A stretch of 64,000 bases of DNA from Bacillus safensis (lineage in GTDB: Bacteria; Bacillota; Bacilli; Bacillales; Bacillaceae), in assembly GCA_030159235.1 (NCBI GenBank), contig BSBG01000002.1, positions 186,001 through 250,000 of the forward strand. Reading direction: 5' to 3'. The notes under the pieces are model-generated. The model was not told the DNA's origin, made no database searches, and saw only the letters and a list, made by a program, of their open reading frames with translations. The first letter of the stretch is position 1. Each line of letters starts with the position of its first letter. Positions 17,286 to 25,308 of this stretch are shown here, one piece after another. The position numbers and the translations under genes are program-made.

Positions 17286-17366
17286 AAAACCGCCTCCAAA
17301 CGTATAATGGATACTTCCAATTTTATCTTGAAATAAGATTTTGATCAAAATTTTACGCTTAAACAT

Positions 17367-17393
17367 AAAAAGGCATCCCATATCAGGATGCCC
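17367..17393 (-). terminator. Terminator of the CotD-like gene
   Basis: GGCATCC / GGATGCC with a 7-base loop, followed on the minus strand by TTTTTA, directly after the stop codon at 17400. Confidence 0.8.
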
Positions 17394-17399
17394 CCTTCA

Positions 17400-17693
17400 T
17401 TACCACTTACAGCGCTTCACCGGGCGGCAGCAAGGGTTTTTGATATCTCTGCCGCAATCGTATTCTTCCACAATATACTCATTATGAGTCGATTCAGTGA
17501 CAGGATAGTAGTTTTCAATTCTTTTGATGTTTTTATTAACGTTTGTGATATGAGTTGGATGAATTTTTCTGATCGTATGTTCATTCGTTCTTGTGTTGAC
17601 AATTTGACGTGTGGGGAAAACAACCGTTTCATCTCCTCCTTGGTTTCCTCTGCGAGGCCCAAAGAAAAAATCATCTAATCGATTCCGGCTCAT
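17400..17693 (-). CDS. CotD-family spore coat protein
   Basis: 97 residues. The central part, IVNTRTNEHTIRKIHPTHI followed by TNVNKN, matches the His/Asn-rich core of CotD-type inner-coat proteins (compare IHPQHTTNVN in B. subtilis CotD), and the C-terminus is Cys-rich (CGRDIKNPCCRPVKRC). It would be assembled into the inner spore coat under mother-cell control. The protein is longer than B. subtilis CotD (75 residues), mainly at the N-terminus (DDFFFGPRRGNQGG). Confidence 0.8.
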   Translation of the reverse strand: MSRNRLDDFFFGPRRGNQGGDETVVFPTRQIVNTRTNEHTIRKIHPTHITNVNKNIKRIENYYPVTESTHNEYIVEEYDCGRDIKNPCCRPVKRCKW

Positions 17694-17871
17694 CTCAACA
17701 CCCCTTCAAGTTGTCTTTCACTTACACTCTATCGTATGTAAGAGGCTTATATTGTGATTAGATGCCTGTCTATTTTCTAAAAAATCCACTATCTCTCTTG
17801 TTTTCTCTTACTTTACAAAAGGACAATTTTAACATATTATACAAATGACATATTGCGCAGAAAGGACACTC

Positions 17872-18189
17872 ATGAAAACCAAACATAAGTTCTTTTTATT
17901 CATTACATTCATCGTCATTCTCATGGCTCTTCCACTGCTGTCACCTATGATCTTTACAAATGCAACTGAAAAAGGCGCCATCCGGCAGGCCATCTATCAA
18001 GAAGGGTATCCTTATCAAAGCTATTTTGCTATTTTGAAAAAAACGAAGCATGTAGATCCTGAATCTGGCCAGCTTTATGATGTGTATTGGCAGGCTTGGA
18101 AAAGTGAAACAGGGATGACACCTTCTGTCTGCTATACAAAAAAGGTAGAGGAAAACGAATATAAGGTGAGCTGCGGGACTGCACCATAA
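17872..18189 (+). CDS. Hypothetical protein with N-terminal membrane anchor, 105 aa
   Basis: The ATG at 17872 is preceded by AGAAAGGA. A positively charged N-terminus and one hydrophobic helix (about residues 6-26) precede an extracytoplasmic-looking domain with two Cys near the end (SVCYTKK and VSCGT) that could form a disulfide. No family recognised. A 70-residue gene follows in the same direction after 33 bases and shares its terminator, so they may form an operon. Confidence 0.6.
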   Translation: MKTKHKFFLFITFIVILMALPLLSPMIFTNATEKGAIRQAIYQEGYPYQSYFAILKKTKHVDPESGQLYDVYWQAWKSETGMTPSVCYTKKVEENEYKVSCGTAP

Positions 18190-18222
18190 CCTTCTACTCA
18201 TCATCAAATAGAGGTGAACAAT

Positions 18223-18435
18223 ATGATCAACACGACACAGCCATTCGAACGAAATAAGCTAGACATCGCACTTGAATTGACTCAATTGCATTTGAATCAA
18301 TATGAAACGAATCATCCTGATCAGCTAAGTGAAATTTACGCGAAATATTACGCGCTGCTTGAAGTGCTGGATTTATCTTCCTATGATCAATTGATTGATT
18401 TATTGCCAGATGAGCTAAAGCAAACGCTTGAGTAA
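18223..18435 (+). CDS. Hypothetical helical protein, 70 aa
   Basis: The ATG at 18223 has AGAGGTG 6 bases upstream. The sequence is all-helical and acidic (LDIALELTQLHLNQYE, YAKYYALLEVLDL, LIDLLPDELKQTLE) and has no signal or membrane segment. It resembles small cytosolic Bacillus proteins of unknown role. A terminator follows at 18509. Confidence 0.6.
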   Translation: MINTTQPFERNKLDIALELTQLHLNQYETNHPDQLSEIYAKYYALLEVLDLSSYDQLIDLLPDELKQTLE

Positions 18436-18508
18436 AAAAACCATCTATCTTAGCTATAATATAAGGTAAATAGTATAATAAAATAAAATCCGACCTTTTA
18501 TTTGTATT

Positions 18509-18558
18509 TAAAAATACATCCATTAAATCTTTATTGAGATAATGGATGTATTTTTTAT
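18509..18558 (+). terminator. Terminator after the 70-aa gene
   Basis: AAAATACATCCATTA / TAATGGATGTATTTT, perfect 15-base arms separated by 14 bases, followed by T6. Confidence 0.85.
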
Positions 18559-18631
18559 TGTGGTCTTTTAATAAAGATTGATCATTTATAATTTAGTTCG
18601 ATCATTTAGCAGTTTTCTTATTCCACAATCG

Positions 18632-18653
18632 GGCCATATTGTTGCATAACAAG
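18632..18653. repeat. Left copy of an imperfect repeat flanking an acetyltransferase gene
   Basis: GGGCCATATTGTTGCATAAC plus two bases; 20 of 22 positions match the copy at 19539-19560. Both copies are preceded by sequence containing CAATCGGG. The rest of 18559-18796 is AT-rich with no gene that I can support. Confidence 0.6.
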
Positions 18654-18796
18654 TATGGAAAATTGTAAGATTTTCACTTTAACTAACGTGGCAGTTTAGT
18701 AGAAGAAGGATTGTAAACCTATTTTTAGAAATTTTATTGCTAAAAATTTAATAAATCATTAAGATTAAATTATCAAAAAATTAAGGGGCTGAGGTA

Positions 18797-18856
18797 TTGC
18801 GTACGAATAGAAATTTATCACATAACGGTGAGGTGTATAAAACTAACTACTATTAA
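18797..18856 (+). other. Possible 19-codon leader peptide before the acetyltransferase
   Basis: TTG at 18797, with AGGGG 8 bases upstream, opens 19 codons (ending KTNYY) whose TAA stop overlaps the Shine-Dalgarno sequence AAGGAG of the next gene. This arrangement resembles leader peptides that couple or attenuate translation of resistance genes. It is supported only by position and a fair ribosome-binding site. Confidence 0.3.
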
Positions 18857-18866
18857 GGAGATTCAC

Positions 18867-19415
18867 ATGGCAACTATTCATTCTAATCTTTTTTACGGGA
18901 ATAGTGTAAAACTTTCATTACCTAGAGAAGAAGACGTTGAAATTATGCTGAAGTGGGGAGAAGATTCTGAATATCTTCGTAATGTAGATACAGAAATAGC
19001 CCTTCCTAAAACTAAAGAACAATTGGTTTCAGAAGAAAAAACGGACTTAAATGAAGTGTATTTCCGACTAAGAACAATTGATAAAGATCGTTTAATTGGA
19101 TTTGTTGCTATTCATAGTATTGAATGGAACAATCGTACGGGGCTCTTGTCCATAGGAATTGGGGAATCTTCTAATCGAAATAAAGGTTACGGATCAGATG
19201 CCTTGAAGCTGATACTTCGTTATGCTTTCCATGAATTAAATTTGGATCGAGTTGGTTTGGAAGTTATTGAGTATAACAAAGGTGGAATAAGAGCGTACGA
19301 AAAGGTTGGTTTTCAAAAGGAAGGTAGAAAAAGATCGGTAGTATATCGGGACGGAAAAAGATACGATGTTATTGTTATGGGAGTCTTGCGCAATGATTGG
19401 AAGGCTATCCAGTGA
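18867..19415 (+). CDS. GNAT acetyltransferase, RimJ/RimL type
   Basis: 182 residues from the ATG at 18867 with AAGGAG 7 bases upstream. GNAT motif A is visible as SIGIGESSNRNKGYGSDALK, and motif B as VIEYNKGGIRAYEKVGFQKE. The group acetylates ribosomal proteins, other protein N-termini or small amines, including some antibiotics; the substrate is unknown. The gene sits alone in AT-rich DNA between two copies of an imperfect repeat, unlike its neighbours, which suggests it was gained by transfer. Confidence 0.85.
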   Translation: MATIHSNLFYGNSVKLSLPREEDVEIMLKWGEDSEYLRNVDTEIALPKTKEQLVSEEKTDLNEVYFRLRTIDKDRLIGFVAIHSIEWNNRTGLLSIGIGESSNRNKGYGSDALKLILRYAFHELNLDRVGLEVIEYNKGGIRAYEKVGFQKEGRKRSVVYRDGKRYDVIVMGVLRNDWKAIQ

Positions 19416-19538
19416 TAGGATAATCTAGGAAAATGATATTGTGAAATATTGCACTTAAACTATCTGTCTTATTTACTTCAATAACGATATTCAGCAATCG
19501 GGCGCGTTTCTCTAAGAAATGCGTCTGTTTTCATTTCA

Positions 19539-19560
19539 GGGCCATATTGTTTAATAACAA
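19539..19560. repeat. Right copy of the imperfect repeat flanking the acetyltransferase
   Basis: GGGCCATATTGTTTAATAAC plus two bases, 20 of 22 identical to 18632-18653. Upstream is CAGCAATCGGGCGCG and a short hairpin (GCGTTTCT / AGAAATGC). The remainder of 19416-19756 is very AT-rich with no supported gene. Confidence 0.6.
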
Positions 19561-19756
19561 TTTAAAGCAAAGTGAATATTGCGAAGGTTTACACTTACAC
19601 TATTAATTAGGTTGATTTAATAAACAAGAACCTGCCTATATTATCCCTATATGTTTTTGAAGATACTTGAACATATCTCATCTATATCCTCCTATACCTA
19701 TAGTTTGATTATAATATTACATATAATACTATATATGTTTATGTATAACTATAATA

Positions 19757-19792
19757 AAAAAGGTACTACATCATTAAAATGTAATACCTTTT
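19757..19792 (-). terminator. Terminator of the arabinose operon (after araE)
   Basis: AAAAGGTACTACAT / ATGTAATACCTTTT with a 7-base loop and T runs; on the minus strand it follows the araE stop codon by about 60 bases. Confidence 0.75.
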
Positions 19793-19848
19793 AATAGTTT
19801 GATTATAAATATTTCACCCTAGATAACACATGGGATAGATGGTTTTCT

Positions 19849-21189
19849 TTATACACGTGCAGCCATATCGGTTTCGATTTGCTCTAAGCTTCGCCCTTTT
19901 GTTTCGACTAGTACAAAGCGGGTGAACAATAGTCCGATTAAGCAGATAACTCCAAATGAGGAGAAAATGACCCCAAAGCTGAATTTGTCTGCCAGTATAG
20001 GGAAAACGAGTCCAACTGCTAACGATCCCGTCCAGTTAAAAGCAGAAGAAATCCCTGCTCCGATGCCTCTGACAGAAAGCGGGAAGATTTCCCCGATGAT
20101 GATCCAGGTAATCGGTGCCCATGAGAAGGCGTAGCACAAAATAAAGCAGCAAAGTGAGATCAAGGTCACCCAGTTTAATATGCCTTCACTGACGCCAAGT
20201 GCACCTAATGCGGCTGGAGCAAAGAAAGAAAGGGCCATTCCCGTTCCCCCTACAGTGAGAATCGTTCGGCGGTCGAAGCGGTCGACAAATTGTAAAAAGA
20301 TGACGGTCGTGACGACAAAAATGACACCGACAATGACTGTAAATCCTGCTGCGACCTGCGGCGCAAGTCCTACATTCCGAGCAATACTTGTTGCATAGTA
20401 GACAATGGAGTTCGCGCCTTGAATTTGCTGAAGGGTAGCCATCCCAACCCCGATGAAAAGAGCCATTCTAAATTTCTTTTGAAACAATTCACGAATACCC
20501 GAGCGTTCTTCTTTGGCGACTTCTAAAATTTCCTGCATTTCTGATTCGATTTCTTCGCGGGAAGAACGCAGTGATCCTAATACTTCCCGTGCTTTATGAG
20601 CCATTCCGTGTTTAATTAAATATCTCGGAGATTCAGGGAGCCTCAGCATGCCAATATAAAGCACGATCGCAAATAAAGCGGCACTTCCCAGCATCCAGCG
20701 CCAGCTGTCTGGGATAGGTTCAAACACAAACGCAACAATATAACTCAGTAATAGTCCGCTCACGATCATGAGCTGATTGAGTCCAGATAATTTTCCGCGG
20801 ATTTTAGCAGGAGCGATTTCAGACATGTAAGCCGGCACCAAAGATGAGGCTGTTCCTACTGCTGTTCCTAAAAAGATACGAGCAATCGTTAGTGAAATCT
20901 CTTCTGGTGCGATAGCTGATCCGATAGCTCCGACAAAAAAGATAACGGATGAGACCAAAATGAGCTTTCTGCGGCCAAATTTATCCCCTAAAAGTCCGCT
21001 TAAAATTGAACCGATGATGGCTCCGCCCATTAATGAAGAGACAACGATTCCAAGCCATAATGGGCTGAGCTGAAATTCTTCCTGAATATGGCCTTCTGCC
21101 CCTGCAATAATACCAATATCATACCCGAATAGGATGCCTGCAAAGGACCCGAAAAAGAAGATAAATTTGCTTGACACTTTTTTCTCCAA
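19849..21189 (-). CDS. araE: Sugar-proton symporter of the MFS, probably arabinose (AraE-like)
   Basis: 446 residues with 12 predicted membrane helices and the sugar-porter signatures GDKFGRRK (loop 2-3), PAYMSEIAPAKIRGKLS, PESPRYL in the central loop, DRFDRR (loop 8-9) and PLSVRGIG. The start is TTG at 21189 with AAGGGGG upstream. It is the last gene of the araB-araD-araA unit, so arabinose is the probable substrate; B. subtilis AraE also carries xylose and galactose. In B. subtilis araE lies next to araR, away from the catabolic genes. Confidence 0.85.
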   Translation of the reverse strand: MEKKVSSKFIFFFGSFAGILFGYDIGIIAGAEGHIQEEFQLSPLWLGIVVSSLMGGAIIGSILSGLLGDKFGRRKLILVSSVIFFVGAIGSAIAPEEISLTIARIFLGTAVGTASSLVPAYMSEIAPAKIRGKLSGLNQLMIVSGLLLSYIVAFVFEPIPDSWRWMLGSAALFAIVLYIGMLRLPESPRYLIKHGMAHKAREVLGSLRSSREEIESEMQEILEVAKEERSGIRELFQKKFRMALFIGVGMATLQQIQGANSIVYYATSIARNVGLAPQVAAGFTVIVGVIFVVTTVIFLQFVDRFDRRTILTVGGTGMALSFFAPAALGALGVSEGILNWVTLISLCCFILCYAFSWAPITWIIIGEIFPLSVRGIGAGISSAFNWTGSLAVGLVFPILADKFSFGVIFSSFGVICLIGLLFTRFVLVETKGRSLEQIETDMAARV

Positions 21190-21273
21190 GTGGATGACCC
21201 CCTTACTTAATTAACCGCTTTCATTTTCCCCTGTGCTTCCACTGTAAACAGTAGAAGACCTTTTACCCTTCTT

Positions 21274-22695
21274 CTATAAAACCACATATTCTGCATGGAC
21301 AAGCTTTGCAAATTGAACAATTTGATCAACCGTTAAATGAAGAGACACGACGGTATGATGGCCCCCGCCTTGCTTAATCCATGCTTTGACGCCATCCTGA
21401 AAATTCGGTTTGATTTTCCACAGCACACGCGCAACTGGTAAATGAGGTGCTGCTTCCTCCGGCTCAAAGGCTTCGACTTCTTGTATAAGCCATTTGAAAT
21501 GAGTTCCAAAATCGGCTATAGAGACAACTACGCCCTCTCCTGCTTTGCCATCGAACACAAGGCGAGCTGGATCTTCCCGGTTTCCTATTCCAAGTGGAGA
21601 CACGACTATGACAGGTTTCGTATGGGCGAGCGCTGGGTCTACTTCTAGCATATGAGATTGCAGCACCGCTTCTTGCCCGGAGGTCATTTCATACGTGTAG
21701 TCCTCCATAAATCCAGTGGATTGATGATGACTCATCACCTTTAATAAGCGGTCCAGTGCGGCCGTTTTCCAATCGCCTTCCCCAGCAAAACCGTATCCCT
21801 TTGCCATCAGCCGCTGTACCGCAAGGCCAGGCAGCTGTTTCATCCCATGTAAATCTTCAAAGTTTGTTGTAAAGGCATGATAGCCGCCTTCATCTAAGAA
21901 ACGTTTAATGGCAATTTCATATCGTGCCTGTACCTTGACGCTTTTTTCAAAATCTTCAACGGAATACGTTCCATAATTCACATCATATTGCGTTAAATAC
22001 TCAGCAAATAATGCATCTACCTCTGCTTCTTCTACTGCATTTACATAGTCAACGAGATCACCTATTCCAAAGTAATCAACGGTCCACCCTAATTGAATCT
22101 GTGCTTCAATTTTATCGCCTTCTGTTACCGCCACATGGCGCATGTTATCTCCAAACCGGGCTACTTTGATGTGAAAGCTTTCATGATAGGCAGCCGCAAC
22201 ATCCATCCAATCAGCAATTTGCTGCTGCACTTCCGGCTTAGACCAATGACCGGCTACAATTTGGTTTTGTTTATTTAAGCGTGCATTGATATAGCCATAT
22301 TCTCTGTCGCCATGTGCGGATTGATGGAGATTCATATAGTCCATATCAATCGTGTCCCAAGGGATCTTTTCATAATATTGTGTGACAAGATGCAAAAGAG
22401 GCTTTTGCAAAAGATTGGTCCCGCGTATCCACATTTTTGCAGGTGAAAATGTATGCATCCACGTCATCACGCCAATGACTTCATCGCGATAATTGACCTC
22501 TTTCATCAGCTTTGTGATTTGATCGGCGCTGACAGCCAGCTCCTGCAAAATCACTGGATAAGGAAGTAAGCCGCTCTCATTTAAAGCATCTGTCATCTTT
22601 TGTGCATTTGCTTTTACCTCCTGCAATGCTTCATCACCATATAAATGCTGTGACCCGACGATAAACCAAAACTCTTTTCTCTGACTTATTAACAT
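21274..22695 (-). CDS. araA: L-arabinose isomerase
   Basis: 473 residues starting MLISQRKEFWFIVGSQHLYG, the signature N-terminus of AraA. Active-site and metal-binding regions appear as GEGDWKTAAL (Glu), MEDYTYE (Glu), and His residues in SHHQST and QGGGHHTV. It converts L-arabinose to L-ribulose. AGAGGGATTTCT precedes the ATG. The protein is about 20 residues shorter than the B. subtilis enzyme, without loss of a recognisable motif. It is 17 bases after araD. Confidence 0.95.
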   Translation of the reverse strand: MLISQRKEFWFIVGSQHLYGDEALQEVKANAQKMTDALNESGLLPYPVILQELAVSADQITKLMKEVNYRDEVIGVMTWMHTFSPAKMWIRGTNLLQKPLLHLVTQYYEKIPWDTIDMDYMNLHQSAHGDREYGYINARLNKQNQIVAGHWSKPEVQQQIADWMDVAAAYHESFHIKVARFGDNMRHVAVTEGDKIEAQIQLGWTVDYFGIGDLVDYVNAVEEAEVDALFAEYLTQYDVNYGTYSVEDFEKSVKVQARYEIAIKRFLDEGGYHAFTTNFEDLHGMKQLPGLAVQRLMAKGYGFAGEGDWKTAALDRLLKVMSHHQSTGFMEDYTYEMTSGQEAVLQSHMLEVDPALAHTKPVIVVSPLGIGNREDPARLVFDGKAGEGVVVSIADFGTHFKWLIQEVEAFEPEEAAPHLPVARVLWKIKPNFQDGVKAWIKQGGGHHTVVSLHLTVDQIVQFAKLVHAEYVVL

Positions 22696-22712
22696 AGAAA
22701 TCCCTCTTTTCT

Positions 22713-23417
22713 TTATCTTGAAGGTTTTTGTCCATAATACGCATGTTTGCCATGTTTTCTTAAGTAATGCTTATCTAAAATTCGCTGCGGCAGAGGCTCC
22801 GCATATTCGTTCAATTGCTTGGCAAAAAGATTCATTTTGGCTACTTCCTCTAAAATGACACTGTTTGTGACTGCACTTTTTGCGTCTTTCCCCCATGTAA
22901 ATGGACCGTGGCCTTGAAGCAATACACCCGGTACCGCCATCACATCTAGGTTTCTTTTCTCAAACGTTTCAATGATCAGCCGGCCCGTTTCTACCTCATA
23001 ACCGCGATTGACCTCTTCTTCTGTCAGAAATCGAGCGCACGGAACAGCGCCGTAAAATGTATCGGCATGTGTTGTGCCCATTGCTTGTAAATCGAGACCT
23101 GCCTGCGCCCAAACCGTTGCCCACATGGAATGGCTATGTGAAATGCCGCCAATTTCCTCAAAATGTTTGTATAGAACTGCATGTGTAGCGGTATCTGATG
23201 AAGGGCTGAGTTCTCCTTCGACCACTTTGCCGTCAAAGTCGACAACGACCATTTCTTTTGCTGATAATTGGTCATATGCGATACCGCTCGGTTTAATCAC
23301 AAACAAACCACTGTCACGATCACATGCACTGACATTGCCCCATGTAAATTTCACAAGCCCGTATTTTGGCAAATCTAAATTCGCTTGAAATACTTCTTCT
23401 TTTAAGCGCTCTAGCAT
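22713..23417 (-). CDS. araD: L-ribulose-5-phosphate 4-epimerase
   Basis: 234 residues of the class II aldolase/AraD family. The phosphate-binding TWGNVSACDR, the metal-binding HSHSMWAT, and the further His in QGHGPFTWG are all present. It converts L-ribulose 5-phosphate to D-xylulose 5-phosphate, which enters the pentose phosphate pathway. The gene overlaps the 3' end of araB by 7 bases, which suggests translational coupling, with AAGGAG about 12 bases upstream of the ATG. Confidence 0.95.
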   Translation of the reverse strand: MLERLKEEVFQANLDLPKYGLVKFTWGNVSACDRDSGLFVIKPSGIAYDQLSAKEMVVVDFDGKVVEGELSPSSDTATHAVLYKHFEEIGGISHSHSMWATVWAQAGLDLQAMGTTHADTFYGAVPCARFLTEEEVNRGYEVETGRLIIETFEKRNLDVMAVPGVLLQGHGPFTWGKDAKSAVTNSVILEEVAKMNLFAKQLNEYAEPLPQRILDKHYLRKHGKHAYYGQKPSR

Positions 23418-25036
23418 ACGGTTGTCACTCCTTTCTTTGGCATTAGATGCGCTACTGCCGCTTCTTCAATCGGAAGCCCTTCTTGATAGCGCTTTAAAAA
23501 TTCGTCAAAGCCTTTGACATCGAGTGGATCGGGCTCCATCAATTCTTCTGCTGTATGTGCAAACACTTGCTCGTCTAGAAATTCAGCCAATGTTTGCTGA
23601 TGATGATGGGCCATATATGAAGCAAGGACCGCCATCCCAAACGCACCGCCTTCTCCCGCTGTTGAAACGACTGATACAGGTGTATTAAGCGCTACGGCAA
23701 CCATTTTTTGTCCAACGAGCGGTGTTTTAAATAATCCTCCATGCCCTAGTAAGCGGTCAATCACGACATGTTCCTGTTCCTTTAAGCGATCCATGCCTAT
23801 TTTCATTGCACCAAAAGCAGAGAATAGATGAGTTCGCATAAAATTAGCGAGGGTAAAGCGGCTTTCAGCAGATCTGACAAAAAGAGGTCTCCCTTCTGGC
23901 AATCTTGTAATATTTTCACCAGAATAATAGCCATAGCTTAACAGTCCGCCGGCATCATGATCTGCTTCTAAAGCTTGCTGCAATAAAGCTGCGTATAACC
24001 TTTCTGATGCGACTTGCATGCCTAGTGCTTCAAATGCTTCTTTGAAGATATTCATCCAAGCGTTTAGGTCACTTGTACAGTTATTTGCATGAACCATAGC
24101 GACTGGAAGTCCATCCGGCGTCGTGACAAGATCCACTTCTGGATACACGCCTTTTAGATCCTGCTCTAGCACAACCATGGCAAAAACAGATGTCCCAACA
24201 GAAATATTCCCGGTCCGCCTTTCTACACTGTTTGTCGCCACCATCCCAGTTCCAGCATCACCTTCCGGCGGGCAAAATGGAATGCCTGGCTGCAAATGTT
24301 TTCCTTGATCTAAAATGGCTGCTCCTGCTGCCGTTAAGACGCCAGCCTCCTCGCCTGCTAAATAGACACGCGGCAAAAGGTGACGAAGCTTCCACGGATA
24401 GCCTTTTTCTACAATCAATGCTTCAAATTGCTGGAGCATCACCTCATTGTAGTCCTTCGTTTGTTCGTCAATTGGAAACATTCCTGACGCATCACCAATA
24501 CCAATGGCCTGCTTTCCGGTTAACAGCCAGTGAATGTAGCCTGACAGGGTGGTCATATATTCTAATCGGGAAAGATGTTTTTCTTCTCCTAATATCGCTT
24601 GATACAAATGGGCAATGCTCCATCTTTCTGGAATATGAAACTGAAATACATCTGTCAGCTTCTGACTCGCCTCGATTGTCGTTGCGTTCCGCCATGTCCG
24701 GAACGGAACGAGGACCTCTCCTGTATGGTCACATGCGACATAGCCATGCATCATCGCTGATACCCCGATTGAACCAATGGTCTGGATGGTCACACCATAC
24801 TTTTGCTTTGCTTGTTCCTTCATCTCTCGATACGCCACTTGCAAACCTGTAATGATCTCGATTAAGTTGTACGTCCATATTCCATCCTGGAGAGAACTTT
24901 CCCATTCAAATGCCCCTTGTGCAATTGGCTGAAACGCCTCATCTATTAAAATGGCTTTAATTCGTGTTGAACCAAATTCAATGCCTAAAGATGTCCGTCC
25001 TTCCTTCAAGGCTTTGGTCGTCTCTTCGTGATTCAA
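23411..25036 (-). CDS. araB: Ribulokinase
   Basis: 541 residues from a TTG preceded by GGGGGTGA; the open frame continues to 25174 but crosses the promoter and operator and has no better ribosome-binding site. FGGY-kinase features: IEFGSTRIKAILID (phosphate 1), SAMMHGYVACD, TGNISVGTSVFAMV (adenosine/phosphate 2 region) and GEGGAFGMAVLASY. It phosphorylates L-ribulose with ATP. It is the promoter-proximal gene of araB-araD-araA-araE, a different order from the araABD of B. subtilis. Confidence 0.94.
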   Translation of the reverse strand: MNHEETTKALKEGRTSLGIEFGSTRIKAILIDEAFQPIAQGAFEWESSLQDGIWTYNLIEIITGLQVAYREMKEQAKQKYGVTIQTIGSIGVSAMMHGYVACDHTGEVLVPFRTWRNATTIEASQKLTDVFQFHIPERWSIAHLYQAILGEEKHLSRLEYMTTLSGYIHWLLTGKQAIGIGDASGMFPIDEQTKDYNEVMLQQFEALIVEKGYPWKLRHLLPRVYLAGEEAGVLTAAGAAILDQGKHLQPGIPFCPPEGDAGTGMVATNSVERRTGNISVGTSVFAMVVLEQDLKGVYPEVDLVTTPDGLPVAMVHANNCTSDLNAWMNIFKEAFEALGMQVASERLYAALLQQALEADHDAGGLLSYGYYSGENITRLPEGRPLFVRSAESRFTLANFMRTHLFSAFGAMKIGMDRLKEQEHVVIDRLLGHGGLFKTPLVGQKMVAVALNTPVSVVSTAGEGGAFGMAVLASYMAHHHQQTLAEFLDEQVFAHTAEELMEPDPLDVKGFDEFLKRYQEGLPIEEAAVAHLMPKKGVTTVC

Positions 25037-25056
25037 TCTGCGTTCACCCCCATGAT

Positions 25057-25070
25057 TGATAGCGGTTTCA
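25057..25070. promoter_or_regulatory. cre site (CcpA operator) before araB
   Basis: TGATAGCGGTTTCA fits the cre consensus TGWNANCGNTNWCA at every fixed position. It lies between the araB start codon and its promoter, a place where CcpA binding would block transcription when glucose is present. Confidence 0.75.
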
Positions 25071-25111
25071 TTTTCTTTTTCTAGATTCATTGATTCTATG
25101 TGCACAATCAC

Positions 25112-25166
25112 AATATAATATTTGTACGTACATATGTCAATAATTAATATAGTTGTACATACAAAA
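25112..25166 (-). promoter_or_regulatory. araB promoter with two AraR operators
   Basis: On the minus strand, TTGACA (25135-25140), a 17-base spacer and TATATT (25112-25117) form a near-perfect sigma-A promoter. The palindrome ATTTGTACGTACATAT (25120-25135) fills the spacer, and a second, AGTTGTACATACAAAA (25151-25166), lies 31 bases away, about three DNA turns. Both resemble the AraR operator ATTTGTAC/GTACAAAT, and the spacing allows cooperative binding. Arabinose would release AraR. Confidence 0.85.
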
Positions 25167-25308
25167 CGTGACAAAAACCTTCATTTTTTATGAAGTGACA
25201 TAACAGAAACTGAAGGCGCCTGTTTTTGGTTCGACAACCATGTTAAAATATGTCCATACAATTTCTTCTCAATCCGAGTAGATGATCAACTGAGAAAGAA
25301 GTGAAACG

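Noticed and set aside
24190-24852. A 220-codon plus-strand open frame inside araB
   Set aside because: It is antisense to a clear FGGY kinase gene, has no ribosome-binding site and no protein-like motifs; it reflects the codon pattern of araB.
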